Below, piece by piece: positions 24,949 through 35,810 of a DNA stretch of 64,000 bases (position 1 is the stretch's first letter; each line of letters opens with the position of its first letter). Made by a program: the position numbers and the translations under genes. Origin of the DNA: Baylisascaris procyonis (lineage: Eukaryota > Nematoda > Chromadorea > Rhabditida > Ascarididae); assembly GCA_037389465.1 (NCBI GenBank), contig JAZARR010000221.1:846501-910500 (forward strand). Reading direction: 5' to 3'. The notes beneath the pieces were generated by a model. The model saw nothing but the letters and a program-made list of their open reading frames with translations, was not told the DNA's origin and searched no databases.

Positions 24949-26317
24949 GGGGTCGGCGCAATTAGCCAAAAAGAGATGGAGAGAGACCGCGCGCGTCTTC
25001 AGCGAGCGGCGCGGCACTGGTCACTCTTAAATAAATTGCCGCAACAAATGTGAAAATATACAGTAAGGAAACGACATTCGAACAACGGATTTCGATACAT
25101 TCGAAAGAGCATTAAAAGCTCTATGAGAATCAAAAATAATCTCGGACAAAAACAAGAACTTTTCTATTAGATCGATTATTTATATGCAGTGCAATTGAGG
25201 AAAATTGCATGGCCATTGATAAATCAGGGCGTGTAACTGTATAAAGGAACAAGATTTGGGAAGAGTGACTAGGTACATTCGAAAGAGCATTGAAAGCTCT
25301 ATGAGAACCAAAAATAATCTCGGACAAAAACAAGAACTTTTCTATTAGATCGATCATTTATACGACGTGCAACTGATATAATTTGCAGTGTAGCCTTATT
25401 CGTTATCTCATACGTTATAGTTGTGCATTTATGACATTGTTCTTAATGAAGAACTCAATTCATGACACTGCTTGACGATTTAATGAATCGACAAAATCAT
25501 TCATAAATTACATTTAACTCGTTGTGGCTCCCATGAATGGATCTTTCATGCGATTGTTACATGCACCATTATGAATTCTTCAATTCGGCAGTTCTGGGTT
25601 TCCTTCATTTCATTTCTTTCCAATATAGGCATACTGGTAATGGTCATTGTAAGTTCGCTTGATGATAAAAAAGCTAACCGATGCATTCAGCATGTGGTTA
25701 ATTGCATGGTCATACGCTGATTCCATGCAACACTTGTTTTCCAATATAGACCCGTCAGGATGGAGAAGTGAAAAGCGATTCGAAAGCTACACATTCCCAA
25801 TTGGAACAATTGAAATTTACATGGCAGCGGACCACAAGTGGTTACAAGGCAGGAAACCTTCAATGTAAGCAGTGAAATGACTGCTTACATTGAAGAGCAC
25901 AACTATAGCTATAAAGCCAGTTTCAGAATGTGGAGGAGATGAGAAGAAGATGGGGTTATCAAGAACACTCGTTTCGAACCACTAATCTAGAATGGCTGAA
26001 TAACGTCTAGAAGAAGCACTTGCCATACGTGCAATTTACCTATGTTGCATGCAATCAACGTATGACAATATAACTAACCACATGCTAAATGGCCTTTCTA
26101 TCACCAAGCGAACTTACAATGACCATTATCAGTTTGCCTATATATGAACGAAATGAAACGGAGGGAGCCCAGAACTGTCGAATTAAAGAATTCTTAACTG
26201 GTGCATGCAACAATCGCATGAAAGATCCATTCATGAGGAGCCACAACGAGTTCAATGTAATTTATGAATGATTTTGTCAATTCATTAAATCGTCAAGCAG
26301 TGTCATGAATTGAGTTC
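24949..26317. mobile_element. Foldback element 2, opposite orientation to element 1
   Basis: The outer segment from 24949 (ggggtcggcgca) to about 25097 is the reverse complement of 1210-1370. The left arm starts at 25098 (cattcgaaagagc), is interrupted by a repeat of its own first part, starts again at 25276 and runs to about 25720. The centre has a hairpin at 25861-25892, and the right arm runs from about 26080 to 26317. Sequence around the centre is the reverse complement of element 1, so it inserted in the other orientation. The right arm stops at gagttc, well short of the terminal sequence in element 1, so it is truncated. No transposase gene. Repeated at 57335-58703. Confidence 0.7.
25861..25892. 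repeat. Central hairpin of foldback element 2
   Basis: A 32-bp palindrome starting caatgtaagcagtg and ending cttacattg, equivalent to 593-624. Confidence 0.6.
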
Positions 26318-27218
26318 GTAAACTATGTCGGTTGAGCAGTATTATGTCTATTGCTTTCTCCGTTTTTATGCCTCTACAGCAGTTTTCGGAAGAACCCAGA
26401 ATGGCAATTTCATATCTCAGCACATGCGTGCGTACTCCGCCTCTCGATTCGTTAACATCGCACAACAAGCCAGAAAGCCCAGAATGACAACATCTGATGA
26501 GTATGATCTAAACTATTTAGTAATCTCTCAGCAGCATTTCCTGTCCGATTTATGCTGAAATTCAGAGATCCGCAGATTTCGCAAGCGAGTTCTGTCCTAC
26601 GATTAGCTGAGTTATAGGTCAAGAAAATATTGAAGTTCCTGCCACTGTTTTTGCAAAGTTTGGCTATTTTTTTGTTCTGGTGAAGAGAAATGCAGGGTCG
26701 CTTGTCGCGCTCATATTGGCAGCAAAATTTTCCACCTCTTGAGGGCATTGGGAAGGAGAAAGAGACGATAGAGCGTAGTTTGATCTCTCGCATACGATTG
26801 GTTCAGAGAATATCACTGAAAATCCAAGGCAAATATAGATTTCACCCTTATCCATCTCATATCGCGTGATCATTTCGATCCCTCTTTATTTGTGATGAAT
26901 GTGCTGTAATGATAATTCACTGCTCGCCGATGAAGTTGCCATTATCGAAGTGTGAACATCTGAATAAAACCATCCGTTTCAATTTCTAGAGGTACGAGTG
27001 ATAGGCAGTCTTCAAAAACACTTTACTTTGTCCGCTGGAACTTTTTTTCATTTTCTATGCACACATAAGAGTTGCCCTTTCTCTCTCCTTCTCCTCCAGC
27101 TTTCCTTTCTCTCTGGTTTTTCCCACACAAGTCCCGGCTGACCAGGTAACTGTCATTCAGTTCCTTCGTAGTGCCTCTTTTCCTTTCATACCATAAAGTG
27201 GAACGGCATGAATTTCAG
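26318..27218. other. Region upstream of the TIL inhibitor exons
   Basis: The signal-peptide exon of the inhibitor should be here or further upstream but was not identified. From about 27030, pyrimidine-rich sequence is shared in inverted form with the region near 38080, so that stretch belongs to the duplicated inhibitor block. One of the three substitutions between the large duplicates, 26718, lies here. Confidence 0.4.
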
Positions 27219-28893
27219 ATACTCGTTACTTATGCGAGTGCTCGCAAACCATGCGGTAAGAACGAGGTTTGGACTGAATGCACCGGTTGCGAGCTGAAAT
27301 GCGGCCAAGACGAAAACGTATGGCACTTGATACTCTCCTTATGAATGAATTATTTTGCTGGTGGTTAGCGTCCTAAGCATGTACTTTCCAGGAATGTTTT
27401 AGCTTCCTCTTCTATTCATAATAGGCAGCCGAACATTCCAAAGTTTATTCTGTTTTTACTCCCTTTGGAAATCTATAGTTGAAAAGCACGCTGAAGTGAT
27501 AAGTGACTCGTCTGCTTGTCTGTCTGATTTGCTTCATCTCGGTATCACCGAAGCAAGAGGTAAAAAATTTGGTGGGTACTACTCGAATAAAGGATGAGTT
27601 TTCAGAGGAAATTTCAAGAAGTTAAAAATCCTTGATGAGACATGTAGAAGGGCTTGAGAATGTCAACAAAATTGCATACATTTTGCAGTTTGTCGAAATG
27701 TATCTTCCATCCATCGATCAAGCAAAAAGGAAGTGGATCTCTTTTAGAAGATCGAAAAAAATTGCCTTCTTTGGCATCTTTGATTTTTTTCTTTTGTAAA
27801 TTATAAAACCGGTTTGCCTGGCCAATAATATACAAGAGGGAGTTATCGCAGCTTTTCGACATGTTTCTGCACTTGGTGTTCCAAATTTATTCAATCAATT
27901 ATTTATTAGACGAGACTGAATGTTTTAACTCTCCTTATAGATAATATTCGTTGAATGATTTTCATCGTCTTCCTTTTACATGATATTTCGTTTTGTCTTT
28001 ATCTCTGCGCAGGATTTAATCAGTAGGTCGAAGTTGCTATAACGTCAAGAAATGAAAACAGAAAACCCACGAAGCAATGGCACCTAACACATCTATCTTT
28101 CTTTGCTCGCACGACCGGTTGCAGAAATTTTATTGCGAACTTCATCACTGTAATCACATTATGCTCTCGTGGGTTCATCCCATACGTGCAATTTTCATGA
28201 ACTTATGGCAGTACAAAACTTTAACAAATAGGCGAGCTGAAGAGAGAAAAATACCGCATGGTTAATCGTCCGTCACAAATTTTGTTCTGATTATCCTACA
28301 ACTGAAAGTGCAGATAGGCATACACTCACAGAGAAATTACCTGCACCAAACATGAGCCGAGCTGCGGAAACGAAAAGAGGATTCCCACTTCAAAATTTTC
28401 AGACGCCATGTACCCGTAACTGCCGACCGCCATCATGTGAGTGCAGTCCTGGAAGAGGAATGAGGCGCACCCCAGACGGAAAATGCGTTCCAGTCTCTGA
28501 ATGCCCACGAAAGATGGCAAGAAGAGGTGATTTTTATAATTTTCATTCGTATACTTGGTGGCAAATGGTCTCATGGTTTTGCTGAATGAGTTTGAAGGAA
28601 ATCTATCTAGAGTAACCAATTCCAGTATTCTGCATCTGTAGGAATTCTAACATGATTGCTTGAATATCGTAGAATATGAAGAGATGGCAAAAAATCTGAT
28701 TACAGAAGTGGGAAAATGTGCGAAACCAAATGAGCAGTGGTCGCCATGCCGAGGTTGTGAAGGAACGTGTGCACAAAGATTTGTGCCTTGCACCAGGGAT
28801 TGCAAACCACCAGGCTGTGAGTGTATTGCGGGTGCAGGCTTCGTACGTGACGCTCAAGGAAACTGCATCAAATTCGAAGACTGTCCTAAATAG
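27219..28893 (+). CDS. Two-domain TIL (Ascaris-type) serine protease inhibitor, 5' end not found
   Basis: Three exons join in phase: 27219-27317, 28403-28526 and 28706-28893, with GT-AG introns and a TAG stop, giving 136 residues. Domain 1 spans exons 1 and 2, domain 2 is exon 3, and each has the ten cysteines of the trypsin-inhibitor-like cysteine-rich fold. The loop between cysteines 5 and 6 is C-T-R-N-C in domain 1 and C-T-R-D-C in domain 2. In Ascaris trypsin inhibitor the reactive bond follows the Arg of this loop, so both heads should inhibit trypsin-like proteases. Domain 2 is very like Ascaris trypsin inhibitor as I recall it. Members are secreted, so a signal-peptide exon ending in phase 0 should lie upstream; none was identified. 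The reading starts at a tttcag acceptor. AATAAA follows at 28918. Confidence 0.85.
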
Positions 28894-29731
28894 ATGCATA
28901 ATTGAACCACCTGCCGTAATAAAAGAATTCATCAATTATTAGATTATCAGCTAGATTTATTACTGAAATCTGTCCTAGTCACGAGAAGTTCAGCACTTGC
29001 AAAAATTCGTTGAACGATTCCTACAACATCACTGAAGAAAATTTTCTTCATAGCTGCTAGTTGTTTTCAATTTCTGCTGCGATCCACTTTAAATGTTTGA
29101 AGTGGTTCAAAAAACCGATGTGTTGGAGGTGAAAAGCGTCAGCAATCTATAAATGTATATTGGTTACAAAATATGACTAAAAGTGGATCTTCATTTGTAC
29201 ATATTCATGAAGAGACCATTGCCTATTGGAAACCGCTTCAAAATGATCAGCAACAATGAACGTCCGACGTGTGTAAAGCAGCGAGAAGGTTTATGTGATA
29301 ACAATCAATCAATATGAAGCACTTAGGATGCTTATGTGATAAGAATCAAAGGTTGCGGAATTAGGTCACCTGCCAATGTGACCAACGAAGAACAAAAAAT
29401 TGGAACGATTCAGTTGGCTGCAAGACAAGAGGTGAACGACAGTTATTTGCATCAAAACAATTCGGAGGTTATCAGGATTATAACGCATAAAAATTCAATT
29501 GTGTGCTTTGCATCGAAGGATGAACGTGAGCAGGCAGAAAGAGAACTTTACAGCAGATAAAATAATAAAAGTTTTGCTAAAGATGTGACGTAAAGGGCGG
29601 AATTTTGAGTTTAAAATGCTCCCTCAATTCGGCAAGCACAGTTTTCACGCAGAATGTTACACAAAAAAGTTATTTTTATTCTAGGATCTCTGCACAATCC
29701 ACACGATTGGCAGATTTTAACGACATGGTAT

Positions 29732-29735
<4 letters not shown>
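28894..29735. other. Region between the TIL inhibitor and the LINE
   Basis: Holds the inhibitor's 3' end and polyadenylation signal. Otherwise no supported feature; a 74-codon plus-strand frame at 29336-29560 has no splice signals or recognised family. Confidence 0.45.
28918..28923 (+). promoter_or_regulatory. Polyadenylation signal of the TIL inhibitor
   Basis: AATAAA 25 bases past the TAG stop, a typical position. Confidence 0.65.

Positions 29736-29798
<63 letters not shown>
29736..29798. repeat. (TA)n microsatellite at the 5' edge of the LINE
   Basis: A 63-base TA run interrupted once by a C. The equivalent run in the second copy, 62122-62180, is four bases shorter. Confidence 0.95.
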
Positions 29799-30193
29799 GC
29801 GATTCCACGTTGCCAAACGGATTGGTTGAGATTTACACCACTTTGTTTTTCGACCGCACGGGTAAGCATTCAGCAAGCCGCGGTATGCTTGATGAAGGAT
29901 TTGGAACCAGCAATGTTTAGGGAACCTTTTATATCCCCTTCTTCATTCGAAGAGAGCAGTGCGTTCCTGAATAGGACTGCTCTGCCACCCAGGCAGGACA
30001 CGAATCTTGAAGTAGTTCCTGGTCGTCAAGAAGCGGCCATCACACCTGAGCCGCCTGCGTGCAGGGTCGTGACTAGGTACTTCCAGTGACCCGACACCTG
30101 TACCCGTCGCCACTTGCCAGTCGCCGCAGGGCTTCACACAACATCTTCACCGGAGTTTTACCGTCACAATGAGTTGATTTAAGTGAAAGATGC

Positions 30194-33100
30194 TTGTGTA
30201 TCACGCTATTGGATAGCGGTGATCGCCACGAGCGAAGAACAGCCATAATTGCCCGTGAACTTGCCAGATATCGCATAGACATCGCAGCACTTTGCGAAAC
30301 CAGAATCTCCGGTAGATCGCAGTTCTCGGAAGAAGGTGGAGGATATACGTTCTTTTGCATTGGACAACCTGAAGGTGCGCCCAGGCAAGGTGGAGTTGGA
30401 TTTGTCATTAGGAACGCGATCGTTAAAATGCTTTGCTCTACACCAGTCGCTATTACGCCACGACACATGAGCCTCGAACTCCCGCTGTCGCATGGTCGCA
30501 AAGCCACTCTCCTCTCGGTATATGCACCAACCCTTCTCGCATCAGACGACTCCAAGAAAGAGTTCTATGCCGAACTGGATAACATAATCTCCAAAACTTC
30601 CTACAGAAACAAACTATTTATTCTGGGAGACTTCAACGCCAGAGTTGGCAGTGAGTTCGCCACAGGAGCCGAGTGCTTGGGCGTCATGGAGTTGGTAAGG
30701 CCAACTCAAGCGGCACAATGCTACTCGAACTGTGTGCAAAACATGAACTGGTCATAACTAACACAGTCTTTCAACAAGCAAACAAATTCAAGAACACGTG
30801 GATGCATCCCAGGTCGAAACACTGGCACATGCTCGACTACGTAATAACCAAGCAACGCGACCTGAAAGACGTGAAATTAACCCGAGCAATGCGCGGAAGC
30901 ACGACATGGTCAGATCATGTTCTAGTTCGCAGTACTGTGCGCCTGACAACGACGCCTCCGCAGAGGTGTCGACGAGGTCTCAATGTCAAGAAGCTCAACG
31001 TGAGCGCGCTAAAACGTCTAGACGTTCGAACGGAGCTGGAACAAGAACTCAATGCCAGGCTGAGTGAGCGGGAGAACAACGATGGAGCTGATGACGACTG
31101 GAACAACTTAAAAGATCTAGTCTATAACGTCACAGCAAAAGTTGTTGGCTTCGTGAGGAAACACAGCAAAGACTGGTTCGATGATCAGGACACTGAAATC
31201 CGAGCGCTATTGAACAAAATGTACACCACACATTTGCAGTGGATAAATGACAAATCGTGTGCCGCCAAGAAACATGCTTATAACACAGCCAGGAAGGAGG
31301 CAAAAGCGAAACTTCGCACAATGAAGGAACGTTGGTGGGCCAATATGGCAATCGAGCTCCAGACAGCAGCAGACCGCCATGACATGAAAGCATTCTATGA
31401 CGGCCTCAAGGCAGTCTACGGTTCAAGAGATTCCGGGAGTGTACCAGTTTATTCGAAGGACGGCTCTCATCTCATAACTGACCGTGAGAAGATTCTGGAA
31501 CGCTGGGCAGAACACTTCCGAGTGGTGCTGAATCAAGCATCAGAGTTTGACTCAACGGTGCTCTCCGAAGTTCCACAATGGAATGTGTCCAACGACCTGG
31601 CGTATCCTCCATCAGAACGCGAGGTACTTGACGCCATCCAATCGCTGAAAGCGGGTAAGGCACCTGGTACCGATGGCTTACCCGGCGAAATATTCAAATA
31701 CGGCGGGCGCAAACTTATTTACCGGCTCACAACCTTATGTCGGCACATATGGGAGCGTGAAGACGTCCCACAAGAATTCAAGGACGCGCAAATAGTTCAT
31801 ATTTTTAAACGCAAGGGCGATCGGGCAACCTGTGATGATCACAGAGGCATCTCTCTCCTGTCCATCTCAGGCAAGATCCTGGCAAGAGTAATTCTCAACC
31901 GACTTGCCTTGCATGTCTCCAATAACAACATCCTTCCAGAAAGCCAATGTGGTTTTCGCGCTGGTCGTAGCACCATCGACATGATATTCAGCGCTCGTCA
32001 ACTGCAGGAAAAGTGTCGTGAACAAAACAAAGACCTTTTCGTTGTTTTTGTTGACCTCACGAAAGCTCTCGATTCTGTTAACAGAAAAGGTTTGTGGTCA
32101 CTTCTACGCAAAATTGGATGTCCAGATAAGTTCGTAAATATGGTCCGATCGTTCCATGAAGGGATGCGCGCTCGCGTTATCGAAGCAGGCAACATGTCGG
32201 ATGCATTCGAAGTTACCAACGGCACCAAATAGGGATGTGTACTTGCTCCGCTTCTGTTTGGGATCTTCTTTGCCATGATGCTGTCGGTCGCATTCAAAGA
32301 CTGCAATACTGGCATACCAATTCAATTTCGAATGGATGGCAACATCTTCAACCTCAAACGGTTAGAAGCCAGAACAAAAGTGCACACTGCAGTCATCCGG
32401 GAACTCCTATATGCTGATGACTGCGCGTTAATGGCACATTCCTGCGCGGATCTACAAGATATCATGAATCGATTTGCCACGGCAGCCAACCGTTTTGGCT
32501 TGAAGGTCAGCCTGAAGAAAACCGAAGTTATGTACCGAGAATGCCCAGATCGTCAGCAGCCTACATCACACACCGTAACAGTTGACGGATCCAATCTTCC
32601 GGTTGTCGATAACTTTACATACCTAGGCAGCACACTTACAAGCTCAACATATAATGACACAGAAACTTCCAGAAGATTGGCGAAAGCGAGTGCCGCATTT
32701 GGCAAACTATACAAACGTCTCTGGAGCAGACATGAAGTGAAACTGAGTACTAAGGTTGCGGTATACCGTGCAGTCGTGCTAACAACACTTCTCCACGGTT
32801 CCGAAACCTGGACGCTATATCGAAAAGACATCAAGAGACTGGATCAGTTTCATATGCGATGTTTACGCAAAATTGCAAATATCAGGTGGGAAGACAAAAT
32901 AAGGAACACTGAAGTGCTGAAAAGGTGCGAGATAACTGGTATCGAAGCATACATCATCTCGTCCCAACTACGTTGGGTTGGGCATGTCATCAGAATGCCG
33001 GACAACCGCATCCCCAAGCAACTACTTTACGGACAACTCGCCTCTGGGGAACGGAAACGAGGACGTCCGCTGCTTCGATACAAGGATGGAGTCAAGGCAA

Positions 33101-33348
33101 CGCTGAAAGCATGTCAAATGGAGCTGAAGGATGACATAGTACATGACAGACAGCTGTGGAGGAGAGCATGCCGCGAGGGGACTGCACGATTTGAGGGATG
33201 TCGAGTTCGAGCACTGGAAGAGAAAAGATCGCGACGACTATTGGGCACAAGTGGGCCTCATCAAGGAGTACGGTTTATCTGCGATAGGTGCAACAGGACG
33301 TGCTTATCCCGAATTGGACTCGTCTCACACATGCGCGTTCACCGGTGA
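30194..33348 (+). pseudogene. LINE endonuclease/reverse transcriptase ORF, broken by a frameshift and a stop
   Basis: The first frame (to 30757) carries the APE endonuclease with GDFN at 30626-30637. Just before V-L-G-R-H-G, at about 30671-30675, the frame shifts by one, and the rest continues in the frame entered at 30673. That frame has the endonuclease SDH motif (30910-30918), the palm motif beginning at the Asp at 32053, an in-frame TAG at 32230-32232 where relatives have Gln (before G-C-V-L-A-P-L), the catalytic YADD box at 32410-32421, and a thumb/C-terminal region rich in R and K. It ends in a C2H2-type finger (C-x2-C ... H-x3-H, 33274-33345). No clear ATG starts the first frame, and a stop at 30170 closes it upstream. 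The catalytic residues are intact, so the copy died recently. Confidence 0.85.
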
Positions 33349-33354
33349 TGAGAT

Positions 33355-33370
33355 CCGTTGACTTCAACGG
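33355..33370 (+). other. 3'-terminal hairpin of the LINE
   Basis: ccgttg and caacgg form a six-base stem around actt, 11 bases before the final TA run. Such 3' stem-loops are known in several LINE clades as the site recognised by the reverse transcriptase; that role is inferred here. Confidence 0.5.
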
Positions 33371-33379
33371 CTCAGTCCA

Positions 33380-33381
<2 letters not shown>

Positions 33382-33465
<84 letters not shown>
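33382..33465. repeat. (TA)n microsatellite at the 3' edge of the LINE
   Basis: An 84-base uninterrupted AT run starting directly after the last unique base of the LINE (ctcagtccatg). Confidence 0.95.
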
Positions 33466-33467
<2 letters not shown>

Positions 33468-34789
33468 TACAGCTGTTCATATGCATTGTTCCATGTGATT
33501 TTTTTTGCGGTGGTTTCTCCTTCGGCCCTTTTGCAGACACGAACGCCCGATGAGTTCAGTTTCGGGTTAAAAGCTTCAGCCAGTAGTAGCGGTTATAAAT
33601 ATTACAAAAAATCGAAATTTTGCATTATTCAATCGGATAAATTTAAGTACTGAATGTTTGACCGGATGAGTTAACGCGAGGAAACTGAGAATTTCAAAGA
33701 GCATTTAGGAGCATTCCATAGTGTACCATCAACATTTGCTCACTCCTTATCAGATCACGTACGAACATTCGATAAAGAAGGACAACGGAGGACAAATTTC
33801 GCTCTAAGAGTTTTCGTATGAAAAGTTCTGAAGCAAACGAAGGAAGAAGACATTCAACACCTTATGATGCAATTACGGCTGAAAAGGCTGATCGATGTGA
33901 AGATCGGGCTCAATGAAAAATTTTCTTCTTCCCATTTCATTTTCAATGATAACTAGAGTTGATGTGTCTGGCTGGCCTTCCGCTTCAGTCGACTGAATGA
34001 AAGTATGCCTCATTAGGTCGAAAGTTTTAATAGCCTGTTTCATATTTAAAATATATCTTTATTGCAATATAGCGAAGATTCGTACTGTGGAGCAGATGCA
34101 CTGGTGAAGAATATATTATGAGCATTCCCGGCTCAGTAGTTTTTGCGTACACCGAGCGGCGGATTTCAGAAGTGTCGAAATGAACTGTGCCCTTGTGATT
34201 TAAAGGCGAAATAAGGTGTTCAAACCACTCTCGGTCTGAATGAGCTGATGTCAACCTCTCGCAGATACAAGTTCATATAGGCAAAGCAATGGCTATTTAT
34301 AAAGAAGTGATCTGTGGAGAATGCCAATATGCATCCTTTCTATGAAATTTTTGTGCTTTTTTGCGAGGAAATGCTTAATGGTGAAGTCATGTAGTGTGTA
34401 CCTAAGTTGTCCCATAATCTCCTCCTTCTTCTAATTATGACGTATATAACGTAGCATTTGTAGTTGCTTCATCTTTACTACTATCTATGCTAACAGGGTT
34501 ATGCTTTCGTTGTGAAGATGGCTTGCGCATAACCCATGTGCTCAATTGAATGGATAGGAGCCACTTTTTTGTTCGAGGTAACCACTGTTTCTTATAGCCC
34601 TTTACTTTTCCTCATTCCTTACTTCTACTGCGGTTTTTAGCAGTTATACCTTTCTGTATGTCTTGTGTTCTTTTCTGTTATGCCTTTTGTTTTTCTCTAA
34701 ATTACCGATAGCATTCTACTTTCTCCTTTTCTTACCGTCCATTTATTTTAGGTTCATCTCTTCGCTTGTTTATGTATTTCTCTATTTAT
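33466..34789. other. Region without a recognised gene
   Basis: At 34492-34540 the sequence ctaacagggttatgc and the following gcgcataac block resemble the segment near 11250-11300 in the GST intron, marking a diverged copy of the same dispersed repeat. Nothing else is supported. Confidence 0.4.
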
Positions 34790-35195
34790 TCACTTTATTT
34801 GTTTACGTATTTGATTTATTGCTTTGTTTATTTATCTAATTTATTGATTTATTCGTTTATTTAATTCATTGATTTATTTATTAACTTAATTTACTGGTTT
34901 ATTTATTTATTTAATTTATCGATTTGTTTGTTTATTTTATTTATTGATTTATTTATTAACTTAATTTACTGGTTTATTTATTTATTTAATTTATCGATTT
35001 GTTTGTTTATTTCATTTATTGATTTATTTATTAACTTAATTTACTGGTTCATTTATTTATTTAATTTATCGATTTGTTTGTTTATTTAATCTATTGATTT
35101 TTTTATTTATTTAATTTATTGGTTTACTTGTTCATTCAACTTATTGATTTATTTATTTATTTAGCTTATTGAATTATTTATTTAGATTTATTAGA
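34790..35195. repeat. AT-rich tandem repeat, 75-bp period built of TTTA units
   Basis: The marker ttaacttaatttactggttt recurs with its start at 34881, 34956 and 35031, an exact 75-bp spacing (the last copy ends gttc). Each unit contains runs of tttatt and the block atcgatttgtttg. Degenerate units extend on both sides. Confidence 0.85.
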
Positions 35196-35212
35196 TTTTT
35201 TGTCAGATATGT

Positions 35213-35392
35213 CCATGACTATTTAATAGGCCAGAGTCTCGCTCGTTATCGGAATAAACCAGACAAATCACTCCACCAACTAAGAACGGCCATGCACCAC
35301 CAACCACCGAATCAAGAAAGAGCTCTCAATCTGTCAATCCTCACGGTGTCCGGGCCAGGTGAGTTTTCCCGTGTTGAGTCAAATTAGGCCGC

Positions 35393-35426
<34 letters not shown>

Positions 35427-35810
35427 TCTTTAAGTTTCAGCTTTGCAACCATACTTCCCCCGGAACCGAAAGACTTTCGTTTCCGGGAAGCTGCCCGTCA
35501 AGGCGTATTTACCGCCGACGGAACGCTAGTTGGTATCGTTTACGGTCAGAACTAGGGCGGTATCTGATCGCCTTCGAACCTCTGACTTTCGTTCTTGATT
35601 AATGAAGACATTCTTGGCAAATGCTTTCGCAGTCGGACGTCTCGCTATGGTCCAAGAATTTCACCTCTCACGCAGCGATACGAATGCCCCCGTCCGTCCC
35701 TCTTAACCATTATCTCACATCAGAAAACCAACAAAATAGAACCGAGATCCTATTCTATTATTCCATGCACGAGTATTCAGGCATAAGCCGTGTGAAGCAC
35801 TCAAACATGG
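35213..35810 (-). rRNA. Isolated 18S rRNA fragment (probable rRNA pseudogene)
   Basis: Read on the minus strand, this matches the middle to 3' part of eukaryotic small-subunit rRNA. Universal blocks appear in order: the tttgttggttttctga region, gagataatggttaagaggg, gtgaaattcttgg, ctgcgaaagcatttgcc, taaacgatacc, ggaaactcaccagg-type sequence and cgataacgagcgagactct. No 5' or 3' end of 18S, no ITS and no 28S are nearby, so it is a lone fragment of about 600 bp rather than an rDNA unit. Edges are approximate. It lies directly beside the 75-bp tandem repeat. An assembly join to rDNA is the main alternative. Confidence 0.85.

Larger units (their letters stand above)
7479..31618 (+). repeat. Direct duplication, first copy (visible part)
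   Basis: These bases are repeated at 39863-64000 in the same orientation. The offset is 32384 at the left end and changes only at a G run (8245-8253), a second G run near 10430, an A run near 20570 and the TA run at 29736. Single-base differences seen are 9919 A/G, 20410 G/A and 26718 G/T. The left edge falls in the last exon of the first GST. The right edge is set by the end of the window; if the duplication is tandem, the unit runs to 39862. Confidence 0.95.
29799..33381 (+). mobile_element. APE-type non-LTR retrotransposon (LINE), nearly full length, inactive
   Basis: The element lies exactly between two TA runs. It has a GC-richer 5' leader (29799-30190), an endonuclease plus reverse-transcriptase coding region, and a short 3' tail with a hairpin at 33355-33370. 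Domain order, motifs and length (3.58 kb) fit an APE-class LINE of the kind often annotated as endonuclease-reverse transcriptase or craniofacial development protein 2-like; I leave the clade (RTE or relative) open. No target-site duplication can be read because both flanks are TA runs. The second copy starts at 62181 and is cut by the window end. Confidence 0.85.

Noticed and set aside
24596..25030. 144-codon plus-strand frame as a gene
   Set aside because: Its end lies in the foldback repeat, the opposite strand is equally open, and no family is recognisable. GC-rich repeat DNA explains the long frame.
26277..28619. Minus-strand frames opposite the TIL inhibitor and its upstream region
   Set aside because: The plus strand carries the spliced ten-cysteine domains; the antisense frames show no motif.
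29640..29830. Open frames through the TA run encoding long alternating Tyr-Ile stretches
   Set aside because: They are translations of (TA)n in several frames and both strands, with no coding meaning.
30073..30555. 160-codon minus-strand frame
   Set aside because: It is antisense to the LINE leader and endonuclease region, whose sense frame has clear family motifs.
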